Below, one piece after another: positions 25,754 to 33,442 of a stretch of DNA of 64,000 nucleotides. Under the pieces are notes generated by a model. The model did no database searches and had not been told where the DNA came from. It saw nothing but the letters and a program-made list of their open reading frames with translations. The stretch lies in assembly GCF_023156385.1 (NCBI RefSeq), contig NZ_JAKZAK010000014.1, forward strand, positions 1-64,000, in the 5' to 3' direction. This DNA is from Marinobacter xestospongiae (lineage in GTDB: Bacteria > Pseudomonadota > Gammaproteobacteria > Pseudomonadales > Oleiphilaceae). The translations under genes and the position numbers were made by a program. Each line of letters opens with the position of its first letter. The stretch's first letter is position 1.

Positions 25754-27244
25754 TTACAGATTGCAGGAGGCGGCACTGGGATCGCCGGTCTCGACGCTGC
25801 CACAGCCGTAGGCCTGGCCAGCGATGGTGGCGGATGACGCCGGCAGCCGACCGTGGGGCTGGTCGCAGGCCAGAATCTCGGCCTGGGCAGCTTCATACAG
25901 CAACTGCGGCGCAGGTACCGGATTCTGGGGATCGGTGGTGTCGAAGGCATCAGGGTCGGTGGGATCGGTCAGGTAGATCTGGCCATGGCTGACACCGCCG
26001 TTGTCGCGAGCGCAGATGGCATCTTCTGCAGCAAACGGCGCGCCGGTGGTGGTGCTGTCCGCACCGGCATTGGCCAGCAGCTCACCGATGCCGTCGTAGA
26101 GAATCGCCGGTACCGTCACACCGCCGGCCTGGTAACCCAGGATGATGTCTTCAATCAGGTCGCCCCGGGGATTGGCGCCGGAGTTGCTGATCTGGTTGTC
26201 GTGGATGCTGACGTTGCGGGGTACCGGCTCCCAGCCGTCATCGATGATGTCGGTGTAGGTGGGGTTGGCGTAGTTCAGCTGCTCGTCTGCGATGAAGTAG
26301 CTGGTGATGGTGACCGACGTGGTGTCGTGGTCGGCAATGGTGTTGTGGTAAACCTCGACATCGCTGCTGGACAGCAGAATCACCCCGGTACCCGGCGGCA
26401 CGATATGCACGCCCGCGGCAAAGTCGCTGGAGTTGGCGAAGTTGGTGGTATTGTTGGCGGTGATGTCGTTGTCGAACACCCGCACCGTGGAGCCGTAACG
26501 CTCGTTACCGATCGGCAGGTCAAAGACCAGGATACCGCCGGTATTGCCGGTGGCGACATTGTCGTAGACATCGGCGTTGACCGAGTTTTCGATCTCGATG
26601 CCGGCGACATTCTCCACCGCCGTGTTCCGGCGCACCACAATGTGGCTGGACTGGCCGACATAGACCCCGGCATCGGCGGAGCCCCGCACGTAGGAGTCCT
26701 CGATCAGGATGTTCTCGCACTCCACCGGGTACAGCCCGTAGGCACCGTTCTCCTCATTCAGCTCCCCTTCCCAGACCGTTGCCACTGATTTGATATGGAT
26801 ACCGTTGGTGTCCTTGAGCTTGATGGCGTTGTTCGCCGCCTCGTAGACCCCCAGGTTCTTGATGGTCACATCCACCCCATTCTGGATGAACAGCCCATCC
26901 CCGCCAGCGGACGCGGAGAAATCAAGAATCGTTTCATCCTTGCCGTAGCCGAGGATGGTGATGCCCTGTAGCGAACTGCCGTCGCCGTCCGGGTCACCAT
27001 CGAAGGTCAGGGTATCGGCGAGCTCGAAGCGGCCTTCCGGGAACACGATCACATCCCCGGATTCGGCATTGATGAAAGCCTCCTTGGCGGCCTGGGTAAG
27101 ATTCTCCGCCGGCAGCATGATCGCGCCCGCCGGGAAAGTCGGGCCATCGTTGCTGTCGGAACTGCCACCGCAGCCAGCCAGCAGGACACCGGTCAACAGA
27201 CCAGTGGACATCAGGAACAGGGTTCTGGAATTGGGTTGTCTCAT
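25754..27244 (-). CDS. parallel beta-helix lipoprotein (TIGR03805-like)
   Basis: The 496-residue protein has a signal peptide with lipobox LLAGC, so it is a lipoprotein. Residues about 95-330 contain repeated strands of a right-handed parallel beta-helix (ITILGYGKDETILDFSA, VTIKNLGVYEAANNAIKLK, ILIEDSYVRGSADAGVYVG, IVVRRNTAVENVAGIEIENS). The family TIGR03805 is the known partner of the diheme family encoded just downstream. Four C-terminal Cys residues could form disulfides. Beta-helices often bind polysaccharides; no catalytic residues could be assigned. Probably the first gene of a two-gene operon controlled by the AraC-type gene upstream. Confidence 0.88.
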   Translation of the reverse strand: MRQPNSRTLFLMSTGLLTGVLLAGCGGSSDSNDGPTFPAGAIMLPAENLTQAAKEAFINAESGDVIVFPEGRFELADTLTFDGDPDGDGSSLQGITILGYGKDETILDFSASAGGDGLFIQNGVDVTIKNLGVYEAANNAIKLKDTNGIHIKSVATVWEGELNEENGAYGLYPVECENILIEDSYVRGSADAGVYVGQSSHIVVRRNTAVENVAGIEIENSVNADVYDNVATGNTGGILVFDLPIGNERYGSTVRVFDNDITANNTTNFANSSDFAAGVHIVPPGTGVILLSSSDVEVYHNTIADHDTTSVTITSYFIADEQLNYANPTYTDIIDDGWEPVPRNVSIHDNQISNSGANPRGDLIEDIILGYQAGGVTVPAILYDGIGELLANAGADSTTTGAPFAAEDAICARDNGGVSHGQIYLTDPTDPDAFDTTDPQNPVPAPQLLYEAAQAEILACDQPHGRLPASSATIAGQAYGCGSVETGDPSAASCNL

Positions 27245-27419
27245 CGCGAGGGTTCTCCGTATTGTTGTTATTGACTTGTTGCTATCGATACCTTCACGGA
27301 AACCCTATGGCGCCCGCCGCCGGCTGGCGAGCACTACCGCCGTGCAGAATCCTCCGACGACTTTGCAGATCCTTGAATTGCTTTTGAATCAATCAGCTGG
27401 CAGGGCGGAAATCGTCCTT

Positions 27420-27460
27420 TGTGCAAATCCTGCAATCCCCGCAATTGCCACTTTTGCACA
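27420..27460. promoter_or_regulatory. nested inverted repeat upstream of the beta-helix/diheme operon
   Basis: TGTGCAAA (27420-27427) and TTTGCACA (27453-27460) form a perfect 8-bp inverted repeat; inside it GCAAT and ATTGC form a second, shorter one. It lies about 175 bases upstream of the beta-helix start and just before the araC-type stop at 27462. A candidate regulator site or a transcript stem-loop; which of the two is not decidable here. Confidence 0.4.
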
Positions 27461-27461
27461 G

Positions 27462-28604
27462 TCAGACGTGGTGTTCGGCAATCCTGGCCAGCGAGGCCTG
27501 GCGGGTTGACGGGGAAGGCACAGCCGGCGATGTCAGGCCGGCTTGCCGGTAGTCGGTGGGGGTCGTCGCCATGATCTCGCGAAACGCGCGATTGAACGAA
27601 CTGAGGGTCCGGTAGCCGACATCCAGGGAGATGTTCAGCACCGGCAAATCAGGCTCTGCTAGCAGTCGCCGGGCCGCATCCGCCACCCGCAGCTGGTTGA
27701 TGTAGTCATTGAAATTGCGATAGCCCAGGTGCTGGTTGATGGCCCGGCGCAGGCGGTATTCCGGCAGGCCGCTGGCGTCCGCGAGCTTGCGCAGGGTCAG
27801 CCGTTCGGTGCGATAGAACCCGCTGGCCATCAACTTGCCCAGCTGGTCGGCATCGGCACTGGCTTCATCGGCCCCGGGAGCGCTCAGTGGGCCCTGTGGG
27901 CTCGCGGCCACGGTTGTTGCTGGCAGTGGTTCCGATGGAGGTATTGCGGGCTGCGGCTGTGGCTGTGGCTGTGGCTGTGGCTGTGGCTGCGCCAGGGCCA
28001 GCATGCCATCCCGGGCCTGGACCAGACACAGCAGGGTAATGAACGCCGCTGGCGCCGTCAGCAGACTGCGCAGGCTGTCGGTGTACAAGCCGGTGTTGAG
28101 GCAAACCGCGGCAACTGACACAGTGCTGCCGACCACCAGCAGGAAGCCGAGCCGGGCCCGACGCCGGGTTTCCACGAGGTCATCCCGCCAGTGGCTCACC
28201 ACCTGCAACAGACCATGAGCCAGCAGGGCGTATTCGCAATACTGACCCAGCCGGAAACCGACAAACACCACCCAGGCCTCCGCCTGCCCGGTAGCCACCA
28301 GCGGTCGCGCCAGGGCCGGTGCCAGCACGCTGTAGCACGCCACCGCCGCCCACAATGGCCGCCAGCGCGGGCGGCGGGCGAAGATCAACAGGCACAGCCA
28401 CCAGAACAGCGCCGGCAGCGCAGTTTGCAGGTCTGCCATCAGCCAGCGCCAGGACGGCGCCACCCGCGGTTCCAGCAGGAACGCCACGGACGTGACAATC
28501 AGCAGCAGGAACACCTGCCCCACAGGCAGGCGTCGATAATCCCTGACGGCAATGGCGAACAACAACGCCAGGCAGCCCAGGGCAAAACCAGTCATCAGGA
28601 GCAC
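27462..28604 (-). CDS. AraC-family regulator with N-terminal membrane domain
   Basis: The 380-residue protein has an N-terminal half (1-200) with six or seven hydrophobic segments, a low-complexity linker containing seven Gln-Pro dipeptides (about 205-218), and a C-terminal AraC DNA-binding domain (about 262-355) with two HTHs (LTLRKLADASGLPEYRLRRA and LNISLDVGYRTLSSFNRAFR). Such membrane AraC proteins sense signals in or near the membrane. It lies upstream of and co-directional with the beta-helix and diheme genes, which are the obvious targets. Four 16-bp direct repeats sit in its own upstream region. Confidence 0.9.
   Translation of the reverse strand: MLLMTGFALGCLALLFAIAVRDYRRLPVGQVFLLLIVTSVAFLLEPRVAPSWRWLMADLQTALPALFWWLCLLIFARRPRWRPLWAAVACYSVLAPALARPLVATGQAEAWVVFVGFRLGQYCEYALLAHGLLQVVSHWRDDLVETRRRARLGFLLVVGSTVSVAAVCLNTGLYTDSLRSLLTAPAAFITLLCLVQARDGMLALAQPQPQPQPQPQPQPAIPPSEPLPATTVAASPQGPLSAPGADEASADADQLGKLMASGFYRTERLTLRKLADASGLPEYRLRRAINQHLGYRNFNDYINQLRVADAARRLLAEPDLPVLNISLDVGYRTLSSFNRAFREIMATTPTDYRQAGLTSPAVPSPSTRQASLARIAEHHV
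27949..27990. repeat. hexanucleotide microsatellite inside the araC-type gene
   Basis: Seven consecutive 6-bp units (GGCTGC, five GGCTGT, GGCTGC) encode the Gln-Pro linker between membrane and DNA-binding domains on the minus strand. Because the unit is a multiple of three, slippage would change linker length without a frameshift. Confidence 0.85.
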
Positions 28605-28631
28605 AATGGTCGCCTTATTCTTGTTCGATGC

Positions 28632-28695
28632 GTACTGTCTAAGATGAGTACTATCTAAAATGAGTACTGTCTGAGATACGTACTAGCTGAATAGT
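28632..28695. repeat. four tandem 16-bp direct repeats
   Basis: Units start at 28632 (GTACTGTCTAAGATGA), 28648 (GTACTATCTAAAATGA), 28664 (GTACTGTCTGAGATAC) and 28680 (GTACTAGCTGAATAGT). The third and fourth are more diverged. They lie 28 bases upstream of the membrane araC-type start and downstream of the alkB stop. The period, a little over 1.5 helical turns, and the position suggest operator half-sites for an AraC-type protein, possibly autoregulation. Confidence 0.7.
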
Positions 28696-28791
28696 GGCCA
28701 ACCGGTTTCGGGTCTGTCCATGTCGGCGGCAGGTCTTTGCCAGCAAAACGTGAACCAGTGCACGAGGCAGGATCGGTTGCGGCGCCCGGGA

Positions 28792-29445
28792 TCAGCGCCC
28801 CGCCCGCCGCAGGGTCAGGTTGTAGCGGCAGTCGCCGGTGACCGGATGGGTGCCCGGCTTCAGCGTCAAAACCCCGTGATAGCGAAACCGGGAAGGTCCG
28901 CCCCACACCACCACATCACCATGGTTCAGCGGCACCCGACGCGGCCGCTCGCTGCGTTTCAGGCCACCGAACTGGAACACCATCGGCAACCCCAGGGACA
29001 CCGAGACAATGGGCTGACTCAGGTCCTGCTCATCCTTGTCCTGGTGCAGTCCCATTCGAGCCCCGGGCTGGTAGCGGTTAATCAGGCAGGCATCCGGGGA
29101 GAAATCCGCAAACCCGGCCAGGGCAGCGGCCTGAGTCGCCAATCGGGCAATCGCCACAGGCATGGCGGGCCAGGGCCGACCGGAAACCGGGTCCGTCGCC
29201 TGGTAGCGATAGCCGGCCCGATCGGTGACCCAGCCCAGTGCGCCGCAGTTGCTCATCTGCGCCGACATGGTCTGGCCGCCCGGGGTCACCATCCGCCGTA
29301 GCGGTGCCTGCGCAACCACCGAGTCGATCGCCGCCAACAACTGATCGGCAACCTCACAGGCATACGCCGGCAACACCACCGCACCGTCCGCCAGCGGCAG
29401 CTGTTCAGGCCCGGAGCCTGGCTCTGCAAACAGATCCTCCAGCAT
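28792..29445 (-). CDS. alkB: AlkB-type alpha-ketoglutarate/Fe(II) dioxygenase
   Basis: The 217-residue protein matches bacterial AlkB DNA/RNA demethylases: MSNCGALGWVTDRAGYRY (about 65-82), the iron-binding HxD in LHQDKDEQDL (about 134-143), the second iron His in SRFRYHGV (about 188-195) and the 2-oxoglutarate-binding Arg pair in RYNLTLRRAG at the C-terminus. It repairs 1-methyladenine and 3-methylcytosine by oxidative demethylation. Length is normal. Not in an ada operon here. Confidence 0.92.
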   Translation of the reverse strand: MLEDLFAEPGSGPEQLPLADGAVVLPAYACEVADQLLAAIDSVVAQAPLRRMVTPGGQTMSAQMSNCGALGWVTDRAGYRYQATDPVSGRPWPAMPVAIARLATQAAALAGFADFSPDACLINRYQPGARMGLHQDKDEQDLSQPIVSVSLGLPMVFQFGGLKRSERPRRVPLNHGDVVVWGGPSRFRYHGVLTLKPGTHPVTGDCRYNLTLRRAGR

Positions 29446-29549
29446 TACCTTACCTGTCGTTGGGGGGCGTTTTTGCGCTCCCGATGTCCCGTGCGGTTAA
29501 TCCATCAAACCAGCGCATTACCGTCTATGGTAAAGGGTACGGAGCCTCA

Positions 29550-29565
29550 GGGAACCTCTGATCAA
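29550..29565. repeat. solo mobile-element end upstream of the HD-GYP gene
   Basis: GGGAACCTCTGATCAA differs in two or three positions from the ends of the element at 650-808 and the copy at 20749. No partner end is seen nearby. It lies 50 bases upstream of the HD-GYP start codon and may have contributed promoter sequence. Confidence 0.45.
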
Positions 29566-29614
29566 GTTCAATCCATTGCCATCCTTTCTCCCCGGCGCCG
29601 AGAAGGAGCGTATC

Positions 29615-32467
29615 GTGCCGCTGCCCAATCGCCAGTCTGCCCAGATCTCCCTGGCTCTGCTGGTGGCCATCACCGTCACCCTGGCCATGCTGATCCTTAC
29701 GCTGGTGCTGATAGCACAGAGCTACCGGGGCCTGGAGAACGCCAAGCTCGCCGCAGCCGAGGAGTCAGCGCAGCAGCTGGCAGTGAACATCAACGACCGC
29801 ATTGAGGCCATCACCGCACCGTCGCGGCTTGCCCTGTCGCTGCTGGAGCACGACCCGCTGATGACCACCCCAGGGCTGTCCGCCCGCCTGCAGCGGCTGT
29901 CGGCGCTGGCCGCGGTACTGGAGCAGAACGACATCGTCAGCGCGGTGTTTGCCGGCTACGACAACGGCGAGTTCTTACTGCTGCGCCAGGTCACCCGGCA
30001 CACCCGCCCGTTGTTTCCCGACGCGCCACCGCAGACCGCCTTTCTCCTCCAGACCCGCAGCCGCGACGGTGGCAGCATCAACGGTAGCTGGCACTATTTT
30101 GACAGCGACCTGATCCAGCTTGCCGAGATCCCCCGGCCGGACTACCGCTACGACCCCCGCAACCGGGGCTGGTACCAACAGACCACCGAACCCGGACGCA
30201 CCCGGTTGTCGCCACCCTATGTGTTTTTTACCACCCGGGACATCGGCCTCACCCTGTCGCGGCGGGTTGCGGAGGGCGTGATCGGTATCGATGTCACCGT
30301 CACCGCGCTCAGTCACCAACTCGCCGGTTTTGAGCACACGCCGAGCACCCGCATTGGTATCGTCAATGCCGAACGTCAAGTGATCGCCTATTCCCGCCCC
30401 GAGGAACTCAAGGCGCCAGGCCCCTACCCCAACCAGATGCGCGAGCTGGACACCCTGACCGATGACACCCTGGCCCAGATCAGCCAGCTCGATCCGGCCC
30501 AGGGTATGGTGCCTTTCGACCACCACGAACGTACCTGGTTCGGCCTGGCACTGCCGGTCGCCGGTCTCGACGACGGCCCCCTGCGCATCCTGCTGGCCAT
30601 TCCGGCAGACGAACTGCTGGCGGAAGTGTGGGATTCCCTCGCCCACCAGACCCGCATTGCGGTGGCCATTTCCATCTTTCTGCTGGTGCTGGGCTGGTTC
30701 CTGGGACACCAGGTGGGCAAGCCCCTGGCTCAGCTTGCCCAGCGGGTGAGCGCGCTGTCGCAGTTTCGTTTTGACACACCAGTGCGGGTGAACTCCCGCA
30801 TTCTGGAAGCATCCCGGCTCAGCTCCGCGCTGGAAGGCATGGCCGGCACCATTCGCAGCTTCCAGAACATTGCCCTGACCCTGAACCGGGGCCGCAACCT
30901 GGAGGAATTGCTGGACGACGTGCTGGCCCAGATTCTTCATATCATCGGCCAGCAACAGGGCGCCATCTACCTGTACGCACCCCGTCAGCAGCGGCTCAAC
31001 CTGGCGGTCAATGCCGGCATGCCGGTGCCTGCCGGGGTGCCGGACATTGATGTCGCCAGCGATGACAGCGACCTGGTCCGTCACCTGCGACCGATGATGC
31101 CCGGCCACCCGCTGATCGCAGTGCTGCGCAATCGCCGCCAGGACCTGGTGGGGGTGCTGGTGATCGACATGGCCAAGACTGATCCCGGCAAGCTCAGCGA
31201 CGACCTGGTGATCTTTGTCGAGGAAATTGCCGGCTCTGCTGCGGTGGCCATCGAAACCCGCGAACTGATTGAAAGCCAGCAGGCGATGCTCGATGGCATT
31301 ATCCGGCTGGTGGCCAACGCCATCGACGCCAAGTCTCCGTACACCAGCGGCCACTGCGAGCGGGTGCCGCAGTTGGCCCAGCGACTGCTGGACGCGGCGG
31401 TGGCCAGCGACCAGCCACCGTTCCGCGACTTCCAGATGAGCGAGGACGAGGCCTACGAGTTCAAGCTGGCGGCCTGGCTGCACGATTGCGGCAAGATCAC
31501 CAGCCCGGAGTACGTGGTGGACAAGGCCACCAAGCTGGAGACCATCCACAACCGCATTCACGAGATCCGCACCCGCTTTGAGGTGCTGCACCGGGACGCC
31601 GAGATCCAGTGCCTTCGGCGTCAGCTGGCGGGCGTGTCCGCCACCGATGCCGAACGCCAGCGGGATCGGGAGCAGGCCCAGCTGCAGCAGGAATTCGTCC
31701 AGGTGGCCACCGCCAACATCGGCGGTGAAGCGATGTCCGATGAAGCCATTGCCCAGTTGCAGCGTATAGCCGGTCGCACCTGGCAGCGGCATTTCAGCGA
31801 CCGCCTGGGGTTGTCCCGGGACGAGATCGAGCGACTGCAGGGCCAGCCGGAATCCGCCCTGCCCGCCACCGAGACATTACTGGCGGACAGGCCCGAACAC
31901 CTGGAGCCCTGGGGCGAGCGCCTGCCACCGGTCACCCGGGACGATCCCCGCAACCGCTGGGGTTTTGATATGCCGCTGCCGGCCCATGCCTACAATCGGG
32001 GAGAGCTGCACAACCTCACTGTGCGCCGCGGCACCCTGACGCCGGAGGAGCGCTTCAAGATCAACGAACACATCGTCCAGACCATCTGCATGCTCGATGC
32101 CCTGCCGCTACCCGACCGGCTTGCCAACGTGCCACGACTGGCCGGCACCCACCACGAGCGTCTCGACGGCGAAGGCTACCCCTGCCGGCTGGACGCCGCG
32201 GCCCTGGGCATCCCCGAGCGGATCATGGCGGTTGCGGATATATTCGAGGCCCTCACCGCGGCCGACCGCCCCTACAAGGATGGCAAGACTCTGACCGAAT
32301 CCCTGTCGATCATGGTGAACATGGCGAACGAACGGCACATTGATGCCCAAGTGCTGGGGCTGCTCATAGAATCCGGGGTCTATCGCCAGTACGCCGAGGC
32401 CTGCCTGTCTCCGGGGCAGATCGATACGGTGGACGAAGCCGCCCTGGTGTCCCGTCTGGCCAAGTGA
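29615..32467 (+). CDS. membrane sensor HD-GYP c-di-GMP phosphodiesterase
   Basis: The 950-residue protein has a TM at about 12-35, a periplasmic dCache-like sensor (to about 340, with YDPRNRGWYQQ), a second TM at about 348-366, HAMP, a GAF-like domain (about 420-560) and an HD-GYP domain. HDCGK (about 623-627) and HHERLDGEGYP (about 845-855) are intact, but about 180 residues, Gln/Arg-rich, are inserted between the two halves. HD-GYP enzymes hydrolyse c-di-GMP to GMP. GTG 29615 is preferred because AAGGAG lies 6 bases upstream; a TTG-started frame runs from 29576. Confidence 0.9.
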   Translation: MPLPNRQSAQISLALLVAITVTLAMLILTLVLIAQSYRGLENAKLAAAEESAQQLAVNINDRIEAITAPSRLALSLLEHDPLMTTPGLSARLQRLSALAAVLEQNDIVSAVFAGYDNGEFLLLRQVTRHTRPLFPDAPPQTAFLLQTRSRDGGSINGSWHYFDSDLIQLAEIPRPDYRYDPRNRGWYQQTTEPGRTRLSPPYVFFTTRDIGLTLSRRVAEGVIGIDVTVTALSHQLAGFEHTPSTRIGIVNAERQVIAYSRPEELKAPGPYPNQMRELDTLTDDTLAQISQLDPAQGMVPFDHHERTWFGLALPVAGLDDGPLRILLAIPADELLAEVWDSLAHQTRIAVAISIFLLVLGWFLGHQVGKPLAQLAQRVSALSQFRFDTPVRVNSRILEASRLSSALEGMAGTIRSFQNIALTLNRGRNLEELLDDVLAQILHIIGQQQGAIYLYAPRQQRLNLAVNAGMPVPAGVPDIDVASDDSDLVRHLRPMMPGHPLIAVLRNRRQDLVGVLVIDMAKTDPGKLSDDLVIFVEEIAGSAAVAIETRELIESQQAMLDGIIRLVANAIDAKSPYTSGHCERVPQLAQRLLDAAVASDQPPFRDFQMSEDEAYEFKLAAWLHDCGKITSPEYVVDKATKLETIHNRIHEIRTRFEVLHRDAEIQCLRRQLAGVSATDAERQRDREQAQLQQEFVQVATANIGGEAMSDEAIAQLQRIAGRTWQRHFSDRLGLSRDEIERLQGQPESALPATETLLADRPEHLEPWGERLPPVTRDDPRNRWGFDMPLPAHAYNRGELHNLTVRRGTLTPEERFKINEHIVQTICMLDALPLPDRLANVPRLAGTHHERLDGEGYPCRLDAAALGIPERIMAVADIFEALTAADRPYKDGKTLTESLSIMVNMANERHIDAQVLGLLIESGVYRQYAEACLSPGQIDTVDEAALVSRLAK

Positions 32468-32595
32468 ACGTCATGGCCGCGCTCCCTGGAGACTTTTGTC
32501 ATCGAACGATTGCGGCTAATCTAGGGCAAATTTGCAGCACGCCAGAGCAAGACGCTGCTGGCTGATATCGTAGTCACCCTCCCAAGGATCACACC

Positions 32596-33390
32596 ATGTT
32601 GTTCCCGATGATCATCGGTGGCCTGATCGGCTACCAGTTTGGACGATTCCCCGGTCTGCTGATCGGCGCCGTTGCCGGCGTTATCGTGGCCGGATTCCTG
32701 CGCAATCGGCTGCGGGCCACCCTGCAGTCGCGACTGCAGGATCTGCAGGCCTCCTTCATTGAACCGGTGTTTGCGGTGATGGGCGCGTTGTGCAAGGCCG
32801 ATGGCGTGGTGACCCGGGACGAAATCCAGGTGGCGGAAGCGTTCTTTGACCGCTTCCGCCTCGCCGGCCAGCAACGCGAGGCGGCCAAGGCGGCTTTCAA
32901 TCGGGGCAAGGCGGCGGATTTCGACCTTGACGCGGAGTTGAACCGCTTCCTGCAGGTGACCCGCGGTCAGCAGATGATGCTGCAGATGTTCCTGCAGGTG
33001 CAGGTCTCGGCGGTGGCTGCCGACGGTCAGGTCCACCCCGCCGAGCACGACATGCTGGTGAAGATCGCCCGCACCCTGGGGCTGCCGGAAAGCCAGGTGG
33101 AACAGCTGGAAGCGATGTTGCGGGGCGCCCATGCCGGACGGGCAGGCGGCGCGGGTGCCGCCAGCAGCGGCCAGCAGCTGGAGGATGCCTACAAGGTTCT
33201 GGGGGTGTCAGCCTCCGCCACCGACGCCGAGGTGAAGAAGGCCTACCGCAAACTGATGAGTGAGAACCACCCGGACAAGCTCGCCGGTCGTGGTCTGCCG
33301 GAAAGCATGCGGGACATGGCCGAAGAGAAGACCCGGGAAATCAGCCACGCCTACGACATTGTGACCGCCGCCCGTAAAGCGTCGGCCTGA
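32596..33390 (+). CDS. djlA: DjlA-type membrane-anchored J-domain co-chaperone
   Basis: The 264-residue protein has a Gly-rich N-terminal membrane anchor (MIIGGLIGYQFGRFPGLLIG), a TerB-like central domain (about 55-170, GALCKADGVVTRDEI and VSAVAADGQVHPAEHDML) and a C-terminal J domain (about 196-262) with the DnaK-stimulating HPD motif in SENHPDKL. This order is diagnostic of DjlA. It stimulates DnaK at the inner membrane. AAGGA lies about 8 bases before the start at 32596. Confidence 0.93.
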   Translation: MLFPMIIGGLIGYQFGRFPGLLIGAVAGVIVAGFLRNRLRATLQSRLQDLQASFIEPVFAVMGALCKADGVVTRDEIQVAEAFFDRFRLAGQQREAAKAAFNRGKAADFDLDAELNRFLQVTRGQQMMLQMFLQVQVSAVAADGQVHPAEHDMLVKIARTLGLPESQVEQLEAMLRGAHAGRAGGAGAASSGQQLEDAYKVLGVSASATDAEVKKAYRKLMSENHPDKLAGRGLPESMRDMAEEKTREISHAYDIVTAARKASA

Positions 33391-33442
33391 GCCGCCCGCG
33401 CCTTTCCCGGTGCCGGCCCCTTCGGGCCAATCGAGCCAACCG

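Noticed and set aside
27949..28695. Repeats near the araC-type gene considered as a CRISPR array
   Set aside because: The 6-bp and 16-bp units are contiguous without unique spacers, and no cas genes are present.
29975..31792. 605-codon minus-strand ORF opposite the HD-GYP gene
   Set aside because: It lies fully antisense to a gene with clear domains and has a His/Gln/Gly-rich composition typical of a high-GC shadow frame.
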